Origin: Eurosta solidaginis
Lineage: Eukaryota > Arthropoda > Insecta > Diptera > Tephritidae
Direction: 5' to 3'
DNA length: 64,000 nt
NCBI RefSeq assembly: GCF_040869045.1
Contig: NC_090322.1
Location: 82,173,675 to 82,237,674 of the forward strand
Of the stretch, positions 24,201 through 31,726 are shown piece by piece; the stretch's first letter is position 1; each line of letters opens with the position of its first letter. A program made the translations under genes and the position numbers. The notes beneath the pieces were generated by a model that was not told the origin of the DNA, did not search any database, and worked only from the letters and a program-made list of their open reading frames with translations.

Positions 24201-25520
24201 CAGCTACAGGATGCTGATATAAAGAATATAGTCGAACAATTGAAAATGAAAAACAGTAATATGATAGATGAGTACATAGTTGAGAATGGTCGATTATTAA
24301 AAAAACGCAAAGGTGCAAAATTATGGGTTGTACCAAAGGCACTGCGATGGAAGGTTTTACATGATTGCCACGATAATGCTGGACATTTAGGCGTCGAGAA
24401 AACGATACAGCGATTTATAAGTTATTTATGGTTCCCGAGAATGCGGAACTATGTAAAATCGTATATTAAGTCGTGCGTAGAATGCGCATACAATAAAGAT
24501 AGAGGGGGGAAGAAAGAAGGTGAATATCATTTTGACGATATCGACCCAATCCCGTTTAAGACAGTACACTTAGACCATTTAGGTCCTTTCACAAAAAGTA
24601 GTCAGAGAAACGAGCATATACTTGTCCTTGTCGACGCGTTTACAAAATTTACAATTATACGAGCAGTCAAGAGTACAAGGACCAAGCCGGTGATAGACAT
24701 ATTAAACGAGGTCAGTAGTTATGTAGGTATGCCTGAACGAATCGTTACGGACAGGGGTACCGCATTCACATCCAAAGAGTTCGCGAAATATTGTAATGAC
24801 AACGGAATCAAACATGTAAAAAACGCTGTGCGTACTCCGAGGGCAAACGGACACGCTGAACGTACAAACAGGACAATTTTGTCAATGCTATTACCAACCA
24901 CAACCAATGATAAACGCTGGGATGAGAAGCTGCGCGAAATTCAATGGGTGATAAATTCAATGAAGAATAAAACGACAACGAAAACACCTCAAGAACTTTT
25001 GCTAGGTTTCTCGCCACGAGACATTTTGCGAAACAAAATATTATTAACTTTACACGACGATAATCATGAACTTAACGAAATTGATTTAGAAGAAATACGA
25101 CATAATGCAGCAGCTAAAATTAGCAAGATGAGGCAGCAAGCAAAAATCCGATTTGACCGACAACATAGTAAACCAACAGTATATCACGTCGACGATTTGG
25201 TGCTCGTCGAAAATGAGGCACCTAGTACCGGACATTCACGAAAATTAGAGCCCCATTACAAGGGTCCGTTCATAATCACGCGGTCTCTTGGTAATGACAG
25301 GTATGTAGTTGAGGACTTGCCAGGTTCTCGTCGAACACAGCGACATTATTCGTCAGTATACTCATCGGATAAAATAAAACTGTGGTGTGAGTTACCACCC
25401 TACGATGATAATGAAACGTATGAAGACGAGGTCGATCAAAATACCTCAGGGCAGGAGCGGGGGCGCTCCTATGTGTCAGGAGAGGCCGAATGTAAGATGC
25501 TAATGGCAACTCTGCCATAA
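21219..25520 (+). CDS. Gag-Pol polyprotein of Gypsy-A (1433 aa, intact)
   Basis: One uninterrupted frame encodes capsid and all enzymes for reverse transcription and integration. In order: a SAP-like DNA-binding motif at residues about 6-38 (NLRVEQLKTLLRERD, then GTKAELIQRL); a Gag core; a CCHC knuckle CYNCGEEGHISTKC at 319-332, followed by a cysteine pair; an aspartic protease DTGS at 389-392; reverse transcriptase with YMDD at 702-705; RNase H HTDAS with Asp851; an integrase zinc finger with His1051/His1056 and Cys1086/Cys1089; and the integrase triad Asp1119, Asp1178, Glu1214 (D-X35-E). The start is the first ATG of the frame, before the SAP motif. The last ten codons and the stop lie in the 3' LTR. 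No Gag/Pol frameshift signal is needed because there is a single frame. All visible catalytic residues are present, so the protein may be active. Confidence 0.95.
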   Translation: MQKIANLRVEQLKTLLRERDKPTTGTKAELIQRLCEVEKSDEIDVVDNSTMQQQIDELREMMQSITTLLQQRNDREQQTNNLSNEQILQQTNNVSNETSNASTETRNIATPVSMVDFPSTRCSVKEIAETLPTFDPTNELSLPVEKFVERVNQARSAYQWNEKSLMLAVFSRLHGVAKLWLDASPQCYSNWKIFAERLIEEFGTKPNEAEVHYKMSSSVRKPDEKIVDYCFRMNAIGQRYNLSEDAIIRYTRNGLRNREMQTAIAPLRFQSMRHLRETLDEYSKNQNSTPILRIEQNKTKSASNTINKPATENKSKIKCYNCGEEGHISTKCPKPQRKARCVDCQKVHPKGEPVNCGKISAITRKVECNDQFCMKTIYIEKQQIKAFVDTGSECSMIRESCANKLKIEREHCSLKIKGICGGARYAKELIKTEIQIDSIKLSVVLYIVDDLLTSDVLLGQEIFSRNILAKINNGQLKFEYATVARNRETLIAERKTITENDIKCGELESTKMKKLIGMLNEYNDIFANNISEIGKTNTLSMKIELDIAVPIAQNPYRIPEPKKIIVQQMIAELLDSDIIESSESEYASPIVLVKKKNGESRLCVDYRRVNQHTRKEVYPMPHIEEQLQEAKRYQYFTILDMNSGYYQIPIDPDSRKFTAFVTTEGLYQFKRMPFGLKNAPVVFQRLMAKVKERTQNGDMINYMDDIMVGGSTIEEMLTKLGRVFDVIRELNLTLNLKKCEFAKETIEFLGHSLTPTGISPGTAKTLAITNFLTPKNVTEVRQFLGLSGYFRKFVPHYSIKSEPLRRLLRKDQKFQWSEEQQRAFEELKMALASKPVMTSYRIEAKHEIHTDASSIGLAGVLLQEEADGWKPVVYFSRSTSENEKKFHSYELETLAVVETLERFKYYVHGKEVTVVTDCNAIKTAMSKKELIPRIARWWLKVQEYDVKIEHRSGKRMEHVDALSRAPVEVSHEVDEASLCVLKTGVDETDWLFSMQLQDADIKNIVEQLKMKNSNMIDEYIVENGRLLKKRKGAKLWVVPKALRWKVLHDCHDNAGHLGVEKTIQRFISYLWFPRMRNYVKSYIKSCVECAYNKDRGGKKEGEYHFDDIDPIPFKTVHLDHLGPFTKSSQRNEHILVLVDAFTKFTIIRAVKSTRTKPVIDILNEVSSYVGMPERIVTDRGTAFTSKEFAKYCNDNGIKHVKNAVRTPRANGHAERTNRTILSMLLPTTTNDKRWDEKLREIQWVINSMKNKTTTKTPQELLLGFSPRDILRNKILLTLHDDNHELNEIDLEEIRHNAAAKISKMRQQAKIRFDRQHSKPTVYHVDDLVLVENEAPSTGHSRKLEPHYKGPFIITRSLGNDRYVVEDLPGSRRTQRHYSSVYSSDKIKLWCELPPYDDNETYEDEVDQNTSGQERGRSYVSGEAECKMLMATLP
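25479..25490 (+). other. Polypurine tract of Gypsy-A
   Basis: AGGAGAGGCCGAA-like purine-rich sequence directly abuts the TG of the 3' LTR, where plus-strand priming occurs. It lies inside the coding frame. Two pyrimidines interrupt it, so the exact primer limits are uncertain. Confidence 0.5.
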
Positions 25521-25759
25521 ATGCAACACTAACATAAAACCAACGCGAACAATTGAACAGTAACCGACAGGCAGTCGATCGTATATATTCAAAGCCGCCG
25601 GAACCTTCGCACTCACAATGAAATATTGAATTTGCTAAACTATTTTAAAATGTTACTTACAACTAAATTCTTGAATTAAATAATTATTCTTTAAGTTTAA
25701 AGAACGCCTGACAATTTATTTACCGCCTACAGTGGCCGCTCAAGAGTCCTTTCCTTTCA
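25491..25759 (+). repeat. Gypsy-A 3' LTR
   Basis: 269 bp, identical to the 5' LTR except A to C at 25663. That change converts the AATAAA of the 5' copy to AACTAA in this copy, which is the one expected to direct 3' end formation. Confidence 0.95.
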
Positions 25760-25763
25760 AAAG

Positions 25764-25835
25764 GGTTTCAAACGTTGTTTCTCGTTTTATATCCTTTATT
25801 ATTAGAGTTAAATAGGATAAAAACTGCGTACAAAT
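25764..25835. repeat. Satellite remnant between Gypsy-A and the non-LTR element
   Basis: 72 bp of the 276-bp satellite (GTTTCAAACGTTGTTTCTCG onward), ending at GCGTACAAAT where the non-LTR sequence begins. Confidence 0.9.
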
Positions 25836-26130
25836 AACACGCTGGAAGTGGGCGAAGTCGAAAAGGACCTCAGAAGCCTAAGGGAAAAAAAGACAGGTTG
25901 AGGTCCCCGACGTCACCACGAACGTGCTAGAAGAGGACCAACCGCTAAATGGTGCTGTGACTCGCACGGAGGAACACACGGCACAACATTCACGAGGGGC
26001 TGAAGGGGGCCTCGAATACTCTAAACCAAAAGGGCAAGAGGAGGACGACGACGTCAAAAAGAAGGTGCTGGAGGGGGACAAACAGCCCAATGGTGCTGCG
26101 AGTCCTACAGATAAACCTCCAACACAGTAA
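25836..26130 (+). pseudogene. Remnant of non-LTR ORF1 3' end and the ORF1-ORF2 junction
   Basis: About 295 bp precede the endonuclease. One frame reads TLEVGEVEKDLRSLREKK and stops at the TGA near 25899. A second open stretch (25924-26130) is Glu/Gln-rich and low complexity. No CCHC knuckles typical of ORF1 remain, so most of ORF1 was lost by 5' truncation. The function cannot be read from what is left. Confidence 0.5.
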
Positions 26131-26964
26131 AGTGGCGTCGAGCGAACTCCTCCTAACCCTTGAGGAGGGTTCGTTTGACGTGGCGCTGATCCAGGAGCCG
26201 TGGCTCTCATCGGGAAGAAAGGTTTCTGGACTTAGCGCGCGCTGGTTTGGCGTTTACTACGCACAAACGGAAGGACGGGTGCGAGCTGTAGTAATGGTAA
26301 GGAAACAGCTGCATTCATATATGCTGCCTAATTACACCACCGAGGATCTCGTAGCGGTGGCCGTTGAGCAAAAGAATAAGCAGGCATTTATCCTGGCGTC
26401 CTGCTACATGGCCCATGCTGCGGAGGTTCCACCGATGGAGTGCAAAAGCTAGTACAGGAGGAAGGGTGCAAAGGGCGGTTGGTCATAGGCGCAGATGCAA
26501 ATGCGCACCACAATGCGTGGGGAGGAGCAGATACGAACGAGAGAGGCGAATCTCTATTTTGTTACATCCTGCAAACCAATTTGCAGATAGCCAACAGGGG
26601 AAATGTTCCTACATACATTGGTCCAACATCCAGCAATGTTCTGGATATTACATTGAGCTCCGAGCGTGATATATCAAGGTATGATTGGATGGTTCTCGAT
26701 AGACCATCCTTCTCCGACCATGCGTATATAAGCTTCAGCATCCAACTAAAGGGGGTAGAGAAGGGAGGAACCTTTAGAAACCCTAGGGCAACGAATTGGA
26801 CTAAATTCCAGAAACATGTAGAAACGAAACTGGGACAACCCAAAGAGGTTGCTAATGTAGAGGAACTGGAGGAGTCGAATGAATTCCTAACAAGGACCCT
26901 TATGACTGCGTATAACAAAGCTTGCCCTCTAAGAAGATTCAGAGGAAAAGCAAAGCCGCCATGA
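26090..26964 (+). pseudogene. APE-type endonuclease domain of non-LTR ORF2, frameshifted
   Basis: This domain nicks target DNA to prime reverse transcription. The first part (26090-26452) has LQINLQHSK and the catalytic-Glu motif ALIQEPW. The frame then shifts at about 26430-26450, and the second part (26440-26964) has GADANAHHNAWGG (the Asp/Asn pair) and SFSDHAYI (terminal catalytic SDH). All recognisable endonuclease motifs survive, but in two frames. The second part is in phase with the RT frame and is separated from it only by the TGA at 26962-26964, in a PP-stop-W context where this family normally has aromatic residues. Confidence 0.85.
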
Positions 26965-29670
26965 TGGAGCAATGAGCTGAGTCTTCTAAGAAGACAGGTA
27001 AAAGAAATGTTTAAACTCGCAAAGACCGCGGAAAGCGAAGCGTGTCGGGACGAGTACAGGGATCTACTGAGGATCTACAAGCGTGAAATTACCAGGGCGA
27101 AGAGAAACTCATGGAAAAGTTTCTGTACGGACATAGAGTGCTCCAGGGAAACAGCACGGTTGAAAAAAGTCCTAGCAAAGGGAAACATAGTCCAGGGACT
27201 AATAAAGAAAGAGAACGGGGAATGGTCACGTGATAGTGAGGAATCCCTTGAGGTGCTTCTCGATACACATTTCCCATCGGGAGACGGTTTAGAAGAACCA
27301 GCAGACATCACTCACACTTCGATCACGGAGCTAGTGGTGCCGGGCTTGGTGACCGATACCAAGATCGAGTGGGCAGTGAAGACGTTTTCTAAGTTTAAAT
27401 GGCCGGGCCCAGATGGTATATTCCTGGCCATGCTACAAGTCTCAAGTAGGGCGGTCGTGGAATGGCTTAAAATAATATTCGATGGGTGCATAAGACTGAA
27501 TAATGTACCGCACTCTTGGAGAACTGCTCGTGTAGCTTTTCTACCAAAGGCGGGGAAGATCGGTCACGTGAATCCCAAAGACTATAGACCCATTAGCTTA
27601 ACATCATTTCTGCTCAAAACCTTTGAGAGGCTGATAGATGTGTACATAAAGTCCAACGTGGATGAAAAGCTGCTCTCCACAACACAGCATGCGTACACCA
27701 AAGGCAAGTCGGTAGACACCGCATTGCGTAGGGTGGTAATAAGCATAGAGAAATCCCTGGAATATAAGGAGTATGCTCTAGGAGTCTTCTTGGACATTGC
27801 CGGGGCTTTCAATAATGTTGCAAAATGGGCGATTATGGATGGTCTTAATTACATTAAAGTACATCCTGCCTTAATCAGATGGATCGGCTGCATGTTAAAT
27901 TGCAGAAAGATTACATCACAATGGGGATTGTACGAGGCCACGAAATCAGTGGACAGGGGCACGCCGCAGGGAGGGGTGCTATCACCTCTGCTGTGGACAC
28001 TGGTCATCAACCAACTGCTCAGGCAATTCGATGAGGGACCCGTAAAACTTACGGCTTACGCAAATGACGTTGCAATTGTCATAAGTGGAAAATGCCTTCC
28101 AGCGATTAGTTCTTTGATGGATCGGGCGCTTCGTGATATTCATACCTGGGCATCTAATGTCGGGCTGAAAGTCAATGCGGAGAAGACGGATATGGTCTTG
28201 TTTACAAAGAGGTACAAGGTCCCAAATTGGACCAGGCCTAAGTTAGGAGCGGTGACCTTACATGAGAAACCTTGCACAAAATATCTAGGAATCATCCTAG
28301 ACAGTAAGCTGTCATGGAAGCTCCACTTGCAGGAGAGGGTCAAGAAGGCCTCAACGGCACTCTATGCATGTAAAAGAATGCTGGGGTGTACGTGGCGCCT
28401 ATCGCCCTCTCTTTCTCATTGGGTTTTTACAGCGATTGTAAGCCCTATTCTATACTATGGAGTTCTTGTTTGGTGGAAAGCCACACAAAAAACAACATAC
28501 CTCAAAAAATTAGAGGGGGTATGCAGACTATCGATGCTTTGCATTACGGGAGCCCCGAAAACAACCCCGATGGCTGCACTGTATGCCATTCTGCACATTC
28601 CACCTGTAGACCTGGTAGCAAAGAACAAAGCGTTAACGACCGCAACCAGGCTCGATGCTTCGGGGCAGCTTGAGCGCCGACCATATGGCCATAGTAGTAT
28701 AGCGTCCTCAGTCACAAGACGAACAGACTACATGATTCCCTACCTGCACTTTGAGGGAGATCTTACGGCCACAATAGAGGTGGACGGTTGGCGCAAGGGT
28801 GCGCAAATGGCGGACGAGGCGATACATGTGTACACCGATGGTTCCAAAATAGTGGAAGGAGTAGGGTCTGCGGTATACTGCGCTGATCCGGAATTAAGCA
28901 GATCCTACAGGCTGCCGGATTACTGTAGCGTTTTCCAAGCGGAAATATTAGCCGTAACCAAAGCAGTAGAAACCCTGGAAGAGAATAGCTTAAGCTGCAA
29001 CCGTGTTAACTTTTATATTGACAGTCAAGCAGCAATTAAGGCAATAATCTCGCATAGCACAGCATCTAAATGCATGTTAGAGTGTAAGCAGTCTCTGGAG
29101 AGAATCGGGACAGGGAGAAGCATACATCTATATTGGGTCCCAGGGCATATGGGAATATATGGGAATGAAAAAGCGGACGAATTAGCTAAAAAGGGCGCAT
29201 CCCTTGAAGCTTGCTCCGTAGACGTCCCAATTAGATTGGGCGAGATTAAGCGAAGGCGAGAGGTGCACATGATCGACCAAGCAGAAAAGGCGTGGGTTCA
29301 AGCGCGGGGCTGTAAAGTGTCGAAGATTATGTGTAGGTCTTACAACCTTAGAATAACACAGTTGCTTCTATCATTAAAAAGAGAGGACTGTAGACTCATG
29401 ACGGGTATTCTGACTGGACACTGCCTTCTGGCGTCACATGCCTTTAAATTAGGCTTGGTCAGTGATAGCAGGTGTAGGAAGTGCGGGTTGGAGGAGGAAA
29501 CGATCGAGCACGTTCTGTGCTCGTGCCCTGCACTTGCCTGGCTAAGACTCCAGCTATTAGGAGTGATACAGCTGTCAGATCTAGAAGCAGCAAGTGGCTT
29601 AAGTCCTAGGAAGCTTCTAGTATTTGCCAAGAGGACGGAGTTATTTTATAACATAGGTCCTGGTTTTTGA
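26965..29670 (+). CDS. Reverse transcriptase-RNase H part of non-LTR ORF2
   Basis: A long open frame follows the TGA; its first internal ATG is at 27007, and residues here count from it. There is no reason to think that ATG is a natural start. RT motifs: LPKAGK (179-184), DYRPISLTS (192-200), FLDIAGAFNNV (catalytic Asp263), GTPQGG (318-323) and YAND (351-354). The last has Asn353 (codon 28063-28065) where active RTs have the first Asp of the catalytic pair. RNase H keeps all five acidic/His residues: Asp611, Glu646, Asp672, His714, Asp724. A C-terminal CRKCGLEEETIEHVLCSC gives the CCHC typical of this superfamily. The polymerase is probably inactive, while the RNase H looks intact. Confidence 0.9.
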   Translation, partial: WSNELSLLRRQVKEMFKLAKTAESEACRDEYRDLLRIYKREITRAKRNSWKSFCTDIECSRETARLKKVLAKGNIVQGLIKKENGEWSRDSEESLEVLLDTHFPSGDGLEEPADITHTSITELVVPGLVTDTKIEWAVKTFSKFKWPGPDGIFLAMLQVSSRAVVEWLKIIFDGCIRLNNVPHSWRTARVAFLPKAGKIGHVNPKDYRPISLTSFLLKTFERLIDVYIKSNVDEKLLSTTQHAYTKGKSVDTALRRVVISIEKSLEYKEYALGVFLDIAGAFNNVAKWAIMDGLNYIKVHPALIRWIGCMLNCRKITSQWGLYEATKSVDRGTPQGGVLSPLLWTLVINQLLRQFDEGPVKLTAYANDVAIVISGKCLPAISSLMDRALRDIHTWASNVGLKVNAEKTDMVLFTKRYKVPNWTRPKLGAVTLHEKPCTKYLGIILDSKLSWKLHLQERVKKASTALYACKRMLGCTWRLSPSLSHWVFTAIVSPILYYGVLVWWKATQKTTYLKKLEGVCRLSMLCITGAPKTTPMAALYAILHIPPVDLVAKNKALTTATRLDASGQLERRPYGHSSIASSVTRRTDYMIPYLHFEGDLTATIEVDGWRKGAQMADEAIHVYTDGSKIVEGVGSAVYCADPELSRSYRLPDYCSVFQAEILAVTKAVETLEENSLSCNRVNFYIDSQAAIKAIISHSTASKCMLECKQSLERIGTGRSIHLYWVPGHMGIYGNEKADELAKKGASLEACSVDVPIRLGEIKRRREVHMIDQAEKAWVQARGCKVSKIMCRSYNLRITQLLLSLKREDCRLMTGILTGHCLLASHAFKLGLVSDSRCRKCGLEEETIEHVLCSCPALAWLRLQLLGVIQLSDLEAASGLSPRKLLVFAKRTELFYNIGPGF

Positions 29671-29777
29671 TAGGGTTTTTCAGTTTGGTCGTTAAAACAA
29701 ACTTCTGGTAACACTACGGACTCAATCAGTCTATGTGAGGTCCTCATGGACCGGCCAGTTCAACCTACCTACCTACC
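29671..29777 (+). other. Non-LTR 3' UTR and CCTA tail
   Basis: A short 3' UTR of about 90 bp after the stop ends AACCTACCTACCTACCTA, a simple tetranucleotide tail instead of poly(A). It is followed directly by satellite TATATCCTTTA. Confidence 0.75.
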
Positions 29778-30392
29778 TATATCCTTTATTTCTAGAGTTA
29801 AATCTGTTAAATACCGCGTACGAATTTTTTTGACCAATTTGTTTTGGTTACTCGACGGCTCCTTCCTCGTTAGCTTACATATTGCGTTTTTTTTAATTTG
29901 CTACCCGATCTAAAGGTTAAGCATGCTTAAAATACGTTAGTCGATTTGTTCAACAAATTTAAGTAGGTCAGTCAGCAGTTGTTTGCTTCAGAGCTATAAT
30001 TTTTGATATAGGTAATAAAACTGTTTAAAGGTTGTCAAACGTTGTTTCTCGTTTTATATCCTTCAATTCTAGAGTTACGTATTGTTTAACCCATTCGTTT
30101 TGGTTACTCGGCCGCTCCGTCCTCATGTGGCCTACATGTTGAGTTTTTCTAAATAAACTTACCGGCCTGGTTAAAATACGTAAGTCGTTTTTATCAACAA
30201 ATTTGAGTAGATGACTCAGCAGTTGTTTGCTTCAGAGCGACAATTTTTGAGATAGTTATTAAAACTTTTTAAAGGTTGTCAAACTTTGTTTCTCGTTTTA
30301 TATCCTTTAAATCTAGACTTACGTATTGTTTAACCCATTCGTTTTGGTTACTCGACCGCTCCGTCCTCATGTAGCCTACATGTTGCGTTTTT
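29778..30392. repeat. Satellite segment between non-LTR element and HINE3
   Basis: About 2.3 monomers. It includes a variant lacking the AAAGGTTAAGCAT block (CCGGCCTGGTTAAAATACG near 30164), also found in the short linker after HINE3. Confidence 0.9.
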
Positions 30393-30533
30393 ATACTCAG
30401 TTGAGCAGAGCTCACAGAGTATATTAAGTTTGATTGGATAACGGTTGGTTGTACATATATAAAGGAATCGAGATAGATATAGACTTCCATATATCAAAAT
30501 AATCAGGATCGAAAAAAAATTTGATTGAGCCAT

Positions 30534-30569
30534 GTCCGTCCGTCCGTCCGTCCGTCCGTCCGTCCGTCC
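30534..30569 (+). repeat. (GTCC)9 microsatellite in HINE3
   Basis: Nine perfect GTCC units follow GAGCCAT and precede GTTAACACG. The duplicate copy has twelve units. A GTCY microsatellite at this position is a known trait of DINE-1/mini-me type elements in flies. Confidence 0.95.
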
Positions 30570-31726
30570 GTTAACACGATAACTTGAGTAAATTTTGAGG
30601 TATCTTGATGAAATTTGGTATGTAGGTTCCTGTGCGCTCATCTCAGATCGCTATTTAAAATGAACGATATCGGACTATAACCACGCCCACTTTTTCGATA
30701 TCGAAAATTTCGAAAAACCGAAAAAGTGCGATAATTCATTACAAAAGACAGATAAAGCGACGAAACTTGGTAGATGGGTTGAGGTTATGACGCAGAATAA
30801 AAAATTAGTAAGATTTTGGACAATGGGCGTGGCACCGCCCACTTTAACAAGAAGGTAATTTAAAAGTTTTGCAAGCTGTAATTTGGCAGTCGTTGAAGAT
30901 ATTATGATGAAATTTGGCAGGAACGTTACTACTATTACTATATTTGTGTTAAATAAAAATTAGCAAAATTGGATGAAGAACACGCCCACTTTTTAAAAAA
31001 AAATTTTTTAAAATTCAAATTTTAACAAAAAATTTAATATCTTTACTGTATATAAGTAAATTAAGTCAAAATTCAACTCCGGTAATGATATGATGCAACA
31101 AAATATAAAAATAAAAGAAAATTTCAAAATGGGCGTGGCTACGCCCATTTTCATTTAGTTTGTCTAGAATACTTTTATTGCCATAAGTCGAACAAAAATT
31201 TACCAATCCTTCTCAAATTTGGTAGGAGCATAGATTCTATGACGGTAACTGTTCTCTGTGAAAATGGGCGAAATCGGTAGAAGCCACGCCCAGTTTTTAT
31301 ACACAGTCCACCGTCTGTCCTTCCGCTCGACCCTTAACACAATAACTTGAGCAAAATCCGATATATCTTTACTAAACTTAGCCCACGTACTTATCTGAAC
31401 TCACTTTATCTTGGTATAAAAAATGGCCGAAATCCGACCATAACCACGCCCACTTTATCGATATCGAAAATTACGAAAAATGAAAAAATGCCATAATTCT
31501 ATACCAAATACGAAAAAAGGGATGAAACATGGTAACTGGATTGGTTTATTGACGCAAAATATAACTTTGGAAAAAACTTTGTAAAATGGGTGTGACACCT
31601 ACCATATTAAGTAGAAGAAAATGAAAAAGTTCTACAAGGCGAAATCAACAGCCCTTGGACCCTTGGCAGGAATACTGTTAGTGGTATTGCATATATAAAT
31701 AAATTAACAGTACCCGACAGATGTAT

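Larger units (their letters stand above)
19854..25759 (+). mobile_element. Gypsy-A: complete young Ty3/Gypsy LTR retrotransposon
   Basis: A 5906-bp element with identical-length LTRs of 269 bp (19854-20122 and 25491-25759), both beginning TGTAAGATGC and ending CTTTCA. They are flanked by a 4-bp target duplication AAAG (19850-19853 and 25760-25763) made from the satellite TTTTTAAAGGGTTTC. The LTRs differ at one position only (A at 20026, C at 25663), so insertion was recent. A single Gag-Pol frame fills the interior after a leader of 1.1 kb. There is no env-like ORF: the frame ends inside the 3' LTR. It is probably near the mdg3/micropia-type non-errantivirus lineages, but I cannot place the clade without an alignment. 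Confidence 0.95.
25836..29777 (+). mobile_element. 5'-truncated Jockey-superfamily non-LTR retrotransposon (LOA-like) with RNase H
   Basis: The element starts inside the end of ORF1, carries ORF2 (endonuclease, reverse transcriptase, RNase H, C-terminal CCHC) and ends in a short CCTA repeat tail (29761-29777). It is richer in G+C than the satellite around it. I found no clean target duplication: both flanks are satellite near TATATCCTTTA, but they differ at several sites. An APE-type endonuclease plus RNase H and a simple-repeat tail fits LOA/Bilbo-like or related clades; the clade is tentative. It is a dead copy as it stands (one frameshift, one stop, an altered polymerase motif). Confidence 0.85.

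Noticed and set aside
25320..25520. An envelope gene in Gypsy-A
   Set aside because: The Gag-Pol frame runs into the 3' LTR and leaves no space for a further ORF.
25878..26210. Minus-strand 110-aa ORF rich in Ser/Pro
   Set aside because: It is antisense to the non-LTR ORF1-ORF2 junction, with no domain and no supporting context.
25820..29800. A 48-bp target duplication around the non-LTR element
   Set aside because: The two flanks are both satellite and align, but with many mismatches, so they are different monomers and not a duplicated target.
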